From positions 1-11,818 of the forward strand of contig CALZHQ010000084.1 of NCBI GenBank assembly GCA_945787295.1: a stretch of 11,818 nucleotides of DNA, read 5' to 3'. This document shows, piece after piece, positions 1 to 6,698 of the stretch. Position numbers and translations under genes: made by a program. The first letter of the stretch is position 1. Each line of letters starts with the position of its first letter. A model generated the notes under the pieces. That model searched no databases. It was given only the letters and a program-made list of their open reading frames with translations, and was not told the DNA's origin. Origin of the DNA: an uncultured Desulfuromonadales bacterium (GTDB taxonomy: Bacteria > Desulfobacterota > Desulfuromonadia > Desulfuromonadales > Geopsychrobacteraceae).

Positions 1-1
1 A

Positions 2-30
2 GAATAGGGAAACGAATTTCTACTATTCGT
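2..30 (+). promoter_or_regulatory. rpsP leader with two competing short stems
   Basis: The 70 bases before rpsP are AT-rich and hold no gene. GAATAG at 2-7 can pair with CTATTC at 23-28, and ACGAAT at 12-17 can pair with ATTCGT at 25-30. The two stems share bases and exclude each other. The first gene of this operon is usually preceded by ffh, which would lie just outside the window, so this may be a within-operon spacer rather than a promoter. The stems are only 6 bp each and could be chance. Confidence 0.25.
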
Positions 31-70
31 AATACATAAATAGAAGTTAAGTACCAGGAGGAAAAACAGC

Positions 71-346
71 ATGTCAGTAAAAATCAGGCTCGCCCGCGGT
101 GGCGCAAAAAAGAAACCGGTTTATCAGGTTGTCGTAGCCGACGAGCGTTGCCCACGGGATGGCCGTTTTATTGAACAACTGGGGCAGTACGACCCGCTCC
201 AGGATAAGTCCCTGATGAATTTTAAAGAAGATCGCGCCCTTGAGTGGCTCAACAAGGGTGCTCAGCCGACCGATACAGTTCGCCGGTTGCTGCGTGGCGC
301 CGGTGTCTGGGCCAAGTTCAAGGCGAAGGATGCTGCTGAAGCCTAA
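71..346 (+). CDS. rpsP: 30S ribosomal protein S16
   Basis: This encodes small-subunit ribosomal protein S16, which binds 16S rRNA early in 30S assembly. The 91-residue product has the family's usual length. It carries the typical N-terminus [20 protein letters not shown], followed by a [26 protein letters not shown] core split around residues 21-42, and a C-terminal part with the usual [16 protein letters not shown] pattern. A strong Shine-Dalgarno AGGAGG at 56-61 lies 9 nt before the ATG and fixes the start. It heads the conserved rpsP-khpA-rimM-trmD-rplS block, and all five genes run the same way with short gaps, so they are probably co-transcribed. No oddities are seen. Identification is very secure. 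Confidence 0.98.
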   Translation: MSVKIRLARGGAKKKPVYQVVVADERCPRDGRFIEQLGQYDPLQDKSLMNFKEDRALEWLNKGAQPTDTVRRLLRGAGVWAKFKAKDAAEA

Positions 347-363
347 CGCCTGACTGGTCCGAA

Positions 364-395
364 TCCGGGGCAACGGGCCCCTATCCACCCGGAGG
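364..395 (+). promoter_or_regulatory. alternative stems around the khpA ribosome binding site
   Basis: The 56-nt spacer between rpsP and khpA contains two mutually exclusive stems. GGGGC at 367-371 pairs with GCCCC at 377-381, with loop AACGG. TCCGGG at 364-369 can instead pair with CCCGGA at 388-393, which would hide part of the khpA Shine-Dalgarno GGAGG at 391-395. The second fold would lower khpA initiation and the first would leave it open. The pairings are read directly from the sequence. The regulatory role is inference. Confidence 0.3.
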
Positions 396-402
396 ATGAC
401 CC

Positions 403-636
403 ATGAAAGACCTGATCGAGTTTATCGCCAAGTCTCTGGTCGAAAAGCCTGACGAGATTGTGATCTCCGAGGAAGAGGCCGAAGATGGAACTGTTCTCGT
501 CAAGTTGGCAGCTGCCCAGGAAGATATGGGGCGGATTATTGGCAAGCAGGGACGTAACGCGAAAGCGATGCGGACACTTCTGAACGCCAAAGCGACACGT
601 GAAAACCGTCGCGCTTCGCTGCAGATCATGGAATAA
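403..636 (+). CDS. khpA: KH-domain RNA-binding protein KhpA
   Basis: This is a 77-residue single-KH-domain protein of the KhpA (YlqC/UPF0109) family. Known members bind RNA in the cytoplasm and in Firmicutes partner with KhpB to affect cell division and elongation. The RNA-binding loop is visible as GRIIGKQGR at residues 43-51, with the GxxG element GKQG at 47-50, followed by the helix and strand ending in RRASLQIME. The acidic stretch SEEEAEDG at 22-29 is normal for the family. GGAGG at 391-395 sits 7 nt before the ATG. Its place between rpsP and rimM is the classic one and supports a role tied to ribosome or RNA maturation. The family call is secure; the exact function in this organism is not known. 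Confidence 0.93.
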   Translation: MKDLIEFIAKSLVEKPDEIVISEEEAEDGTVLVKLAAAQEDMGRIIGKQGRNAKAMRTLLNAKATRENRRASLQIME

Positions 637-670
637 CCCGGACGTTCAGGTCGGTTTGAGAGTAGGTTGG

Positions 671-1201
671 ATGGACAGCCGATCAGAATCGCTGCTGGAA
701 ATTGGGAAGATTGTTGGCACTCACGGTTTACGGGGTGACCTCAAGGTTCATCTGAACTCAGAGGACCCTGAGGTACTGCTGACAACTGAACTGGTATTTT
801 TACACCTGCCCTCAGGTGAGCGATTGGCCGCCAAGCCGGTTCGTCAGTCGCTACATAAAGGGCAGGTTTTATTGCGTCTGCAGGATTTCGAATCGATCAA
901 TCTGGTCGAGCATATGGTTGGGGGGCAGGTTCTCTTGCCTGAAGATCTAATGCCAGAGCTGGAAGAAGATGAATTCTACTGGTCGCAGTTAGAGGGGTTG
1001 CAGGTTGTCGATCAAAGTCGCGGCCCGATCGGAACCCTGCTGCAAATGTTTAGCACGGCAGCCCATGACACCTATGTGGTCAAGGGAGAATATGGCGAAG
1101 TCCTGATTCCCGCCGTGGCGCAGTTTGTTTTAGAGATTGATCTTCAGCAGCAGGTGATGCGCGTTGACCTGCCTGAAGGTTTGATCCCGCAAGAACAATG
1201 A
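671..1201 (+). CDS. rimM: 16S rRNA processing protein RimM
   Basis: RimM is an assembly factor that binds S19 and helps maturation of the 30S head. The 176-residue product has the two expected parts. The N-terminal RimM domain begins [19 protein letters not shown] at residues 8-26. A C-terminal PRC-barrel follows from about residue 101 ([14 protein letters not shown]), with AHDTYVV at 131-137 and EVLIPAV at 143-149. The frame is open upstream to ATG 599, but that start lies inside khpA. Starting at 671 gives the normal family length and N-terminus, with a weak purine-rich GAGAGTAGG just ahead; TTG at 656 is a less likely alternative. The stop overlaps the trmD start in ATGA (1198-1201), which indicates translational coupling. 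Confidence 0.95.
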   Translation: MDSRSESLLEIGKIVGTHGLRGDLKVHLNSEDPEVLLTTELVFLHLPSGERLAAKPVRQSLHKGQVLLRLQDFESINLVEHMVGGQVLLPEDLMPELEEDEFYWSQLEGLQVVDQSRGPIGTLLQMFSTAAHDTYVVKGEYGEVLIPAVAQFVLEIDLQQQVMRVDLPEGLIPQEQ

Positions 1202-1941
1202 TCTTTGACGTTTTGACTCTGTTTCCCGGCATGTTCGACTCGCCGTTACAGGAAAGTATCCTTGGTCGCGCCATTAAGCAGCAATTGCTGCAGGTTCGCG
1301 CACACAACCTGCGCGATTGGGCCGAAGGTAAACACCTGACGACCGACGATACACCATACGGCGGTGGTGATGGCATGGTGATGAAGCCGGAACCGATCGC
1401 CCGGGCGGTTGCGGAACTGAGACAGCAAACCCCGCAGGCCAAAGTGTTGATGATGACGCCGCAGGGTGTGCCGTTCAATCAACATCATGCCAGAGAGCTG
1501 GCAGCTGAGGATGGCTTGATTTTTCTCTGCGGCCGCTACGAGGGTTTTGATGAGCGGATTCGGCAATCGTTGGTTGATGCAGAATTTTCTCTCGGCGATT
1601 TTGTGCTGACAGGTGGTGAGTTGCCGGCGATGGTGATGATTGATGCCATCTCGCGCTATCTGCCCGGAGTGCTCGGGTGCCAAGGGAGCGCCGAAACAGA
1701 TTCGTTTTCGGACGGATTGTTGGAGTACCCACAGTATACCCGTCCGGCAGTTTTTAACGGCATGCCGGTGCCGGCTGTGTTGCTCTCCGGAGACCACGGG
1801 AAAATTGCTCGCTGGCGTCGGGAACAACAGCTGCTGCGAACCTGGCAACGTCGACCGGAACTGTTGGAGCAGGCAGAGCTAAGTGAAGAAGATAGGAAAT
1901 TTCTGGCGCAGCTGAAGCAGGCGCCTGATTTTGAAGCATAA
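1198..1941 (+). CDS. trmD: tRNA (guanine-N1-)-methyltransferase TrmD
   Basis: TrmD transfers a methyl group from S-adenosylmethionine to N1 of G37 in tRNAs with G36, preventing +1 frameshifting. The 247-residue protein is of normal length. The SPOUT trefoil-knot motifs are all present: [15 protein letters not shown] at 53-67, MMTPQG at 85-90, [12 protein letters not shown] at 110-121 and [20 protein letters not shown] at 131-150. Arg153 in SRYLPGVLG and Asp168 in [11 protein letters not shown] align with the catalytic Arg154 and Asp169 described for the Escherichia coli enzyme. The C-terminal tRNA-binding domain has the usual RRPELLE. The ATG overlaps the rimM stop by 4 nt, so translation is probably coupled. 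Confidence 0.98.
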   Translation: MIFDVLTLFPGMFDSPLQESILGRAIKQQLLQVRAHNLRDWAEGKHLTTDDTPYGGGDGMVMKPEPIARAVAELRQQTPQAKVLMMTPQGVPFNQHHARELAAEDGLIFLCGRYEGFDERIRQSLVDAEFSLGDFVLTGGELPAMVMIDAISRYLPGVLGCQGSAETDSFSDGLLEYPQYTRPAVFNGMPVPAVLLSGDHGKIARWRREQQLLRTWQRRPELLEQAELSEEDRKFLAQLKQAPDFEA

Positions 1942-2018
1942 ATGAGCAGGATCACCCTGCAAATAAATAACAGAAGAAACCGTATTCAAAGTAACACGGA
2001 ATTGATACATCGAGGAGG
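1942..2018 (+). promoter_or_regulatory. trmD-rplS intercistronic leader
   Basis: This is the longest gap inside the first operon. A 5-bp GC-rich hairpin, GCAGG (1946-1950) with CCTGC (1956-1960), sits just after the trmD stop. It is followed by an AT-rich run without a T-tract, so it does not look like a terminator. A weaker pair, CCGT (1980-1983) with ACGG (1996-1999), lies closer to the rplS ribosome binding site. Leaders of this kind allow L19 to be made in larger amounts than TrmD through RNA processing or separate initiation. That role is inferred, and I do not recognise a named L19 leader family here. Confidence 0.3.
2012..2018 (+). promoter_or_regulatory. Shine-Dalgarno that decides the rplS start
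   Basis: GAGGAGG directly abuts the upstream ATG at 2019, leaving no spacer, but stands 6 nt before the ATG at 2025. The second ATG is therefore the more plausible start. It also gives the N-terminus MNIIDQLE, which matches the family. Confidence 0.8.
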
Positions 2019-2024
2019 ATGAAG

Positions 2025-2372
2025 ATGAACATCATCGATCAGTTGGAAATGGAACAACAGAAGAAGGATATCCCGGTTTTCAAGGCGGGTGACACCCTTA
2101 AGGTCCACGTAAAAATCACTGAAGGCGACAAGCAGCGGATCCAGATCTACCAGGGCGTTTGCATCAAGCGGGTTAATCGCGGCCTCGGTTCTTCTTATAC
2201 CGTACGTAAAATCTCGGGCAGTGTCGGTGTTGAGCGGATCTTCCCGCTGCATTCACCGAGTATTGATAAAATCGAAGTATTGCGTGTCGGTAAGGTTCGC
2301 CGCGCCAAGCTCTACTATCTGCGTAATCTGCGCGGTAAGGCTGCCCGTATTTCCGAAAAGCGTATGGCCTGA
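2025..2372 (+). CDS. rplS: 50S ribosomal protein L19
   Basis: L19 sits at the 30S-50S interface. The 115-residue product follows the family throughout: [19 protein letters not shown] at the N-terminus, the [16 protein letters not shown] segment, the [16 protein letters not shown] core and the C-terminal [18 protein letters not shown]. The in-frame ATG at 2019 would add two residues but has no usable spacing from the Shine-Dalgarno. This is the last gene of the rpsP operon and is followed 21 nt later by a strong intrinsic terminator. The identification is very secure. Confidence 0.98.
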   Translation: MNIIDQLEMEQQKKDIPVFKAGDTLKVHVKITEGDKQRIQIYQGVCIKRVNRGLGSSYTVRKISGSVGVERIFPLHSPSIDKIEVLRVGKVRRAKLYYLRNLRGKAARISEKRMA

Positions 2373-2393
2373 GCAGGCAAGATTGGTTAAGAT

Positions 2394-2426
2394 AAGCCCC
2401 CAACAAGATGTTGGGGGCTTTTTTTT
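2394..2426 (+). terminator. intrinsic terminator of the rpsP-rplS operon
   Basis: A 12-bp perfect stem, AAGCCCCCAACA (2394-2405) with TGTTGGGGGCTT (2409-2420), closes a 3-nt AGA loop. It runs into eight consecutive T residues (2419-2426). Stem strength and T-tract make this a textbook factor-independent terminator. It lies 21 nt after the rplS stop. Confidence 0.95.
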
Positions 2427-2443
2427 ATCCAGAATCTGTAGAT

Positions 2444-2518
2444 AGCCACAAAATCACCAAGGCACTTAGAATACCAGTAGGAAATCTGTTTTTTCTTGGT
2501 GTCTTTGTGGCTTGGTGG
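2444..2518. repeat. inverted pair of octamer-repeat arrays
   Basis: On the plus strand, 2446-2469 reads as three 8-mers in register: CCACAAAA, TCACCAAG, GCACTTAG. On the minus strand, 2518 down to 2495 reads CCACCAAG, CCACAAAG, ACACCAAG. All six fit a degenerate NCACNAAG unit. As an inverted repeat, 2444-2461 and 2495-2512 match at 16 of 18 positions around a 33-nt spacer. In RNA this could fold into a long imperfect hairpin ending 28 nt before the rnhB start. I recall AC-CAAG-rich octamer repeats of this flavour scattered in intergenic regions of many bacterial genomes, but cannot confirm copy number here. Confidence 0.65.
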
Positions 2519-2540
2519 TTAGGTTTTTCAGGACGTTTAA

Positions 2541-3185
2541 ATGAGTAATCTGGAACTGTTTGGTGATAGCGAGATTTCGACCCTTTATTTCGAAGAGCAA
2601 GCGCGACAAAGAGGTTTCCAGGCGGTCGCCGGTGTCGATGAGGCGGGTCGCGGACCTCTGGCAGGACCGGTCGTCGCCGCCGCGGTGATATTGCCGCAGG
2701 GGTTCGAATTGCCCGGGTTGACCGATTCGAAAAAGCTGAGTGAAAAACAACGGGATAAATTCTATCCGCTGATCCGCGAACAGGTCCGTGCGGTCGGTAT
2801 CGGTGTCGCGACGGCGGTCGAGATCGATAAAATCAATATTCTCCAGGCGACGTTGTTGGCCATGCAGCGAGCAATTGGAAGGCTTTCAGAGGTGCCTGAT
2901 CATTTATTAATTGATGGCATCACCCCGCTGCCGGTGACGATCTCGCAGCAGACTCTTAAGAAGGGCGATAGCCGCTCGCTGTCGGTCGCGGCAGCATCGG
3001 TGGTGGCCAAGGTGGTCCGGGATCGGATCATGTACAGCCTCGATAAACAGCAGCCGGGCTACGGCTTTGCCAAGCATAAGGGCTACGGAACGGCTCAGCA
3101 TCGCCAGGCCATCGCTGACTTGAAACCGAGTCGCCATCATCGGACCAGTTTTGCCGGGGTCAAGGAGTATCTGGAGATTCTATGA
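2541..3185 (+). CDS. rnhB: ribonuclease HII
   Basis: RNase HII cuts the RNA strand of RNA-DNA hybrids and removes single misincorporated ribonucleotides from DNA. The 214-residue product shows the family signature VAGVDEAGRGPLAGPVVAAA at residues 29-48. The four metal-binding acids are D33, E34, D125 (in LLIDG) and D161 (in VVRD). The conserved TDSKKLS at 61-67 and the basic segment around YGFAKHKGYGT at 174-184 are also present. AGGA at 2530-2533 precedes the ATG by 7 nt. It follows a terminator, so it needs its own promoter or read-through, and I see no convincing promoter in the spacer. Its stop overlaps the yraN start in ATGA. Confidence 0.97.
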   Translation: MSNLELFGDSEISTLYFEEQARQRGFQAVAGVDEAGRGPLAGPVVAAAVILPQGFELPGLTDSKKLSEKQRDKFYPLIREQVRAVGIGVATAVEIDKINILQATLLAMQRAIGRLSEVPDHLLIDGITPLPVTISQQTLKKGDSRSLSVAAASVVAKVVRDRIMYSLDKQQPGYGFAKHKGYGTAQHRQAIADLKPSRHHRTSFAGVKEYLEIL

Positions 3186-3553
3186 CCAAAACACGGCTGG
3201 CTTTGGGGCAATGGGGGGAAGAGCAAGCGGTGCACTATCTCCGCAAGCAGGGTTTGAAAATTCTGGCCCGCAATTATCGCACCCCGGTCGGTGAAATCGA
3301 CATTATTGCCCGCAGTAATAAAGAGTTGCTGTTTGTTGAGGTCAAAACCCGTCGTGGCACCAGCTTCGGTTTGCCACAGGAAGCTGTAGGGGCGCGAAAA
3401 CAACACCAGATTATTCGCACGGCCCAGTGGTACCTGAAACAGGAAAAAACCGGTGACCTGCAGCCCCGATTTGATGTTGTGGCAATTCTGTGCCAGAGTG
3501 ATGAAAGTGTCGCGGTCCAACACCTGCCGAATGCCTTCGGGGTGAGGGAGTGA
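3182..3553 (+). CDS. yraN: YraN family endonuclease-like protein (UPF0102)
   Basis: This 123-residue protein belongs to UPF0102, a family with a PD-(D/E)xK nuclease-like fold and no settled function. The probable metal-binding residues can be seen: D40 in VGEIDII, and E53 and K55 in [11 protein letters not shown]. The N-terminal [20 protein letters not shown] helix and the later RFDVVAI strand (96-102) are typical. It starts inside the rnhB stop (ATGA, 3182-3185), the usual rnhB-yraN arrangement. Coupling to RNase HII makes a role in nucleic-acid maintenance attractive, but that is inference. The family call is secure. Confidence 0.93.
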   Translation: MTKTRLALGQWGEEQAVHYLRKQGLKILARNYRTPVGEIDIIARSNKELLFVEVKTRRGTSFGLPQEAVGARKQHQIIRTAQWYLKQEKTGDLQPRFDVVAILCQSDESVAVQHLPNAFGVRE

Positions 3554-3578
3554 CGTTTTAATTGCGCGGATGATTGTT

Positions 3579-3585
3579 GAAGGAG
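3579..3585 (+). promoter_or_regulatory. Shine-Dalgarno that decides the nadE start
   Basis: GAAGGAG lies 5 nt before the ATG at 3591. The upstream in-frame ATG at 3570 has no comparable site ahead of it, so the start at 3591 is preferred. Confidence 0.75.
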
Positions 3586-3590
3586 TGGGT

Positions 3591-5555
3591 ATGACAGATG
3601 CGGCAGCAAATACGTCGATCGATTTAGCCAGCTATGGGATGTTACGTCTCGGCGTGGCAACTCCTGAGTTGCGCGTTGCCGATGTCGATTTCAATCTGGA
3701 AGTAATTCGCCAGTTGAGTCGTCAGGCCAGTCAGCAACAGTGTCGCTTGTTGTTGTTTCCGGAGCTCTGCTTGAGCGGTTACACCTGCGGGGACCTGTTT
3801 TTTCAGCAGCCGCTGCAGAGGAAAGTCGAGCAGGCGTTGATTGAGTTGGCCCAATTCAGTGCCGACGAAGAGATGACCCTGGTGGTTGGCGCTCCGTTGT
3901 CGGTGGCTGGTCGGTTGTTCAATTGCGCGGTGTTGATTGCCAACGGTGAGGTTTGTGGTGCGGTTCCGAAAACCTATCTGCCGAACACGGGCGAATTCTA
4001 CGAGCAGCGCTGGTTCTGTTCCGCGAACGATCGCAGCAGTAATTATCTGTTGCTCGATAATCAACAGATACCCTTTGGTGATGACTTGCTGTTCCGAGCC
4101 GAGGAGTTCCCCGAATGCAAAATCGGCATCGAGATTTGTGAAGACGCCTGGGCGGTTGCACCGCCGAGTGGATCGCAGGCGCTGGTCGGGGCCACCTTGC
4201 TCCTCAACCTTTCGGCCAGTCCAGAAATCCTCGGCAAACAGGCTTATCGTCGAGCATTGGTTGCTTCACAGTCTGCTCGCTGCCTGGCCGCCTATGCCTA
4301 TGCCTCGGCAGGTCCCAACGAGTCGAGTACCGATCTGGTTTTTTCCGGCCACTCGCTGATCGCTGAAAATGGTCAGATTCTGGCTGAAACCGAACGTTTT
4401 CAGTTCGACAGCCAGCTGGCGTTAGCTGATGTCGATCTGGAACGCCTGGTTGGTGAGCGACAGCGCAACAGTAGTTTTTCTACCGGCCACCCGGAACATA
4501 ATTTCCGGATTCAGCCGTTCCGTTTTGCGCCGCGCCCGGTCCTGGAATTACGCCGATCGGTGGTGAGGACCCCCTTTGTGCCACCGGATGACGAAGAGCG
4601 CAATGCACGGTGTCAAGAAATTTTCCTGCTGCAGACCAGCGGCCTGGCCAAACGCTTGCGGCATACAGGTAGCCGGCAGGTCGTTATCGGTCTTTCCGGA
4701 GGGCTCGATTCGACTTTGGCGCTGCTGGTGACGGTTAAAGCATTCGATCGCCTTGGTCTGGACCGCAAAGGGATTGTTGCCCTGACTATGCCCGGATTCG
4801 GCACCACCGAGCGTACCCGCGGTAATGCTGAAGAGTTGGCCGAACAGCTCGGCACGGAGCTGCGGATTATACCGATCGATGCCGCGGTCCTGCAGCATTT
4901 CGAGGATATCGGCCATGATGAAGCCGAACACGATATTACTTTTGAAAACAGTCAGGCCCGGGAACGCACCCAGATTCTGATGGATGTTGCCAATCAGGTC
5001 GGCGGACTGGTGATCGGTACCGGCGACCTGTCGGAGCTGGCCCTCGGCTGGTGCACCTATAACGGTGATCATATGTCGATGTACGGGGTCAATGTCGGGG
5101 TGCCGAAAACCCTGGTCCGATACCTGGTCGATTGGTGCGCCAAGGTCGAATTCGGGGATCGGGTCTCGGAAGTGTTGCTCGATGTCTGCAATACCCCGGT
5201 GTCGCCAGAACTTTTGCCTCCCGATGCTGATGGTAATATCGGACAGTTTACCGAACAGGTGGTCGGCCCCTACGAGCTGCACGACTTTTTCCTCTACCAT
5301 GTGGTGCGGATGCACTTTGCACCGCGAAAAGTGTTGATGCTGGCCGAGCAGGTTTTTATCGAAATGTCACGCGCAGAGCTGATCAAGTGGTTGCAGCAAT
5401 TTTATCGCCGTTTCTTTTCCCAGCAGTTCAAACGCTCCTGCCTGCCGGATGGTCCCAAAATCGGTACTGTGGCGCTGTCGCCGCGCGGAGACTGGCGGAT
5501 GCCGAGTGATGCGGTCGTCAGCCTCTGGTTGCACGATTTGGAGGGGCTTGAGTGA
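3591..5555 (+). CDS. nadE: glutamine-dependent NAD+ synthetase
   Basis: This enzyme makes NAD+ from deamido-NAD+ and ATP, taking the amino group from glutamine. The 654-residue two-domain form resembles the long actinobacterial type. Residues 17-300 form a nitrilase-like glutaminase domain with triad E58 ([10 protein letters not shown]), K127 (PKTYLP) and C183 (IEICEDAW). The synthetase domain follows from about residue 340, with the ATP pyrophosphatase loop [12 protein letters not shown] at 364-375. Later come [23 protein letters not shown] and, near the C-terminus, [11 protein letters not shown] and [13 protein letters not shown]. An in-frame ATG at 3570 would add seven residues but lacks a good ribosome binding site. 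The stop overlaps the GTG start of rsmI. Fused glutaminase means ammonia is channelled internally. Confidence 0.96.
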   Translation: MTDAAANTSIDLASYGMLRLGVATPELRVADVDFNLEVIRQLSRQASQQQCRLLLFPELCLSGYTCGDLFFQQPLQRKVEQALIELAQFSADEEMTLVVGAPLSVAGRLFNCAVLIANGEVCGAVPKTYLPNTGEFYEQRWFCSANDRSSNYLLLDNQQIPFGDDLLFRAEEFPECKIGIEICEDAWAVAPPSGSQALVGATLLLNLSASPEILGKQAYRRALVASQSARCLAAYAYASAGPNESSTDLVFSGHSLIAENGQILAETERFQFDSQLALADVDLERLVGERQRNSSFSTGHPEHNFRIQPFRFAPRPVLELRRSVVRTPFVPPDDEERNARCQEIFLLQTSGLAKRLRHTGSRQVVIGLSGGLDSTLALLVTVKAFDRLGLDRKGIVALTMPGFGTTERTRGNAEELAEQLGTELRIIPIDAAVLQHFEDIGHDEAEHDITFENSQARERTQILMDVANQVGGLVIGTGDLSELALGWCTYNGDHMSMYGVNVGVPKTLVRYLVDWCAKVEFGDRVSEVLLDVCNTPVSPELLPPDADGNIGQFTEQVVGPYELHDFFLYHVVRMHFAPRKVLMLAEQVFIEMSRAELIKWLQQFYRRFFSQQFKRSCLPDGPKIGTVALSPRGDWRMPSDAVVSLWLHDLEGLE

Positions 5556-6385
5556 GCGGAACCCTCTATGTGGTGGCAACGCCGATCGGCAATCTGGAGG
5601 ATATGACTTACCGGGCTGTGCGGATCCTGCAGCAGGTCGATCTGGTTGCCGCAGAGGATACCCGCCACAGCCGCAAACTGCTCGATCATTACGCGATCAA
5701 AACCGCACTGATTTCTTATCACGAACACAACGAGGTGGAGCGCTCAGGGCAGCTGATCGAAAGGCTGCAGGGCGGAGAGTCGCTGGCGCTGATCAGTGAC
5801 GCCGGAACCCCGTGTATTGCCGATCCCGGTTATCGTCTGGTCTCCCGCTGCCGTCAGGCTGGAATGGAGGTCGTGGCGGTGCCGGGGCCATCGGCTTTGG
5901 TCGCCGCGCTATCGATATCCGGATTGCCGACCGATGCTTTCCGTTTCGTCGGTTTTCTGCCGGCCAAATCCCATGGCAGACGGCAAATGCTGGAACAGCT
6001 CAAAGATGAACCGCAGACGGTTGCCTTTTATGAAGGCCCGCACCGCTTGCTAGCCTGCCTGCAGGATCTGGTCGAGATATGTGGTGCCGACCGCCAGCTG
6101 TCGGTTGCCAGGGAGTTAACCAAGCGGCATGAAGAACTGTTCAGCGGGACCGCTGCTGAGGCTGTGGCGTTTTATGCTGCTGGGAAAGTGCGCGGCGAAC
6201 TGGTCCTGCTGCTTGGTCCGGCTCCAGCGCGCAAACCTCAGGGGACGGTCAAGGAGGAGCTGGCTCGCCTGCACGACGAAACCGACCTGAGTTGGAAGCA
6301 GATCGTCAAGCGGGTGGCCAAGGATTTCGGACTGTCCGGCAGCGAGGTTTACAAGGAATCGCTCGAACTGAGAGACAGCGATTAA
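5552..6385 (+). CDS. rsmI: 16S rRNA (cytidine(1402)-2'-O)-methyltransferase RsmI
   Basis: RsmI methylates the 2'-hydroxyl of C1402 in the 16S rRNA decoding centre using S-adenosylmethionine. The 277-residue product has the tetrapyrrole-methylase-like fold. Motifs seen are [17 protein letters not shown] at residues 3-19, [13 protein letters not shown] at 32-44, [14 protein letters not shown] at 80-93, [19 protein letters not shown] at 110-128 and [11 protein letters not shown] further on. The start is GTG, overlapping the nadE stop as GTGA (5552-5555), with GGAGG at 5540-5544 placed 7 nt upstream. Translation is therefore probably coupled to nadE. Its TAA shares the tetranucleotide TTAA (6382-6385) with the stop of a small opposite-strand ORF. 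Confidence 0.97.
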   Translation: MSGTLYVVATPIGNLEDMTYRAVRILQQVDLVAAEDTRHSRKLLDHYAIKTALISYHEHNEVERSGQLIERLQGGESLALISDAGTPCIADPGYRLVSRCRQAGMEVVAVPGPSALVAALSISGLPTDAFRFVGFLPAKSHGRRQMLEQLKDEPQTVAFYEGPHRLLACLQDLVEICGADRQLSVARELTKRHEELFSGTAAEAVAFYAAGKVRGELVLLLGPAPARKPQGTVKEELARLHDETDLSWKQIVKRVAKDFGLSGSEVYKESLELRDSD

Positions 6386-6540
6386 GCTGCCAGGTGGTTG
6401 TGGCTGAGTTTTTCCAGCAACTCTTGCGCCTCAACCGAAAGGGTGGCGATCGGGTCGGCAAGTACCCGCTTGCTGCCGATCTGTTCACCGCTTTCCAGGC
6501 GGTCGCCGTAGCTGCCTTCTCCAGTCGTTACAATTCTCAT
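6382..6540 (-). CDS. small hypothetical protein, 52 residues
   Basis: I do not recognise this protein. It begins MRIVTTGEGSYGDRLESG and ends [21 protein letters not shown] (split: ATLSVEAQELLEKL, then SHNHLAA). The codons look like real coding sequence, with G/C-rich third positions and common codons such as CTG, GAA, GGC, ATC and GCC. The product is soluble, with a probable C-terminal helix. The frame continues upstream to ATG 6576, adding 12 residues, with GGGGGAAG close before it; the ATG at 6540 has GGGAG 3 nt before it. Both spacings are short, so the start is uncertain. The xLSxEAxELL pattern faintly recalls the FlgM anti-sigma family, which is not enough for a call. It faces rsmI tail to tail. 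A TATATT box near 6619-6624 on the minus strand could be a -10. Confidence 0.5.
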   Translation of the reverse strand: MRIVTTGEGSYGDRLESGEQIGSKRVLADPIATLSVEAQELLEKLSHNHLAA

Positions 6541-6612
6541 GTTCTCCCAGCTGAGAGCGGTGATTAATCTGGCCATCTTCCCCCGCTTTGACGTCGATGA
6601 GATAGACTAATG

Positions 6613-6639
6613 AGGCCGCAAATATAAGTGCGGTTTTTT
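6613..6639 (+). terminator. weak terminator-like hairpin
   Basis: CCGCA (6616-6620) pairs with TGCGG (6629-6633) across an 8-nt AT-rich loop and is followed by six T residues (6634-6639). Weaker A-T and G-T pairs could extend the base to 6613. It would end plus-strand transcripts coming from rsmI about 230-250 nt past the rsmI stop, after reading across the small minus-strand ORF. The stem is short, so termination may be partial. Confidence 0.5.
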
Positions 6640-6645
6640 ACCCTC

Positions 6646-6669
6646 GATAAGCAATTTATCAGCATGCTG
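6646..6669. promoter_or_regulatory. two adjacent palindromes upstream of the TIGR03790 gene
   Basis: GATAA (6646-6650) and TTATC (6656-6660) form a 5-bp inverted repeat with a 5-nt spacer. It is followed at once by the perfect 10-bp palindrome CAGCATGCTG (6660-6669). The pair ends 29 nt before the start codon, where an operator could sit. I cannot assign a regulator, nor see a convincing -35/-10 for this gene. The remainder of the 6577-6698 spacer shows nothing else. Confidence 0.25.
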
Positions 6670-6698
6670 CAAGAGGAAATCACTCTGGGGTTAAACTG

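Noticed and set aside
599..670. longer rimM start at ATG 599
   Set aside because: It would begin inside khpA and add 24 residues not seen in RimM. The ATG at 671 gives the normal N-terminus and length.
2427..2540. CRISPR array or riboswitch in the rplS-rnhB spacer
   Set aside because: The repeated units are 8 bp and contiguous without spacers, and no known riboswitch core is recognisable.
4548..5315. 255-residue open frame on the minus strand inside nadE
   Set aside because: It is antisense to the synthetase domain of nadE, whose motifs are intact. It has a His-, Gln- and Asp-rich composition typical of a shadow frame.
6292..6567. 91-residue plus-strand frame overlapping the rsmI end and the small ORF
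   Set aside because: It overlaps rsmI in another frame, has no ribosome binding site and no recognisable features. The minus-strand frame in the same place has better codon use.
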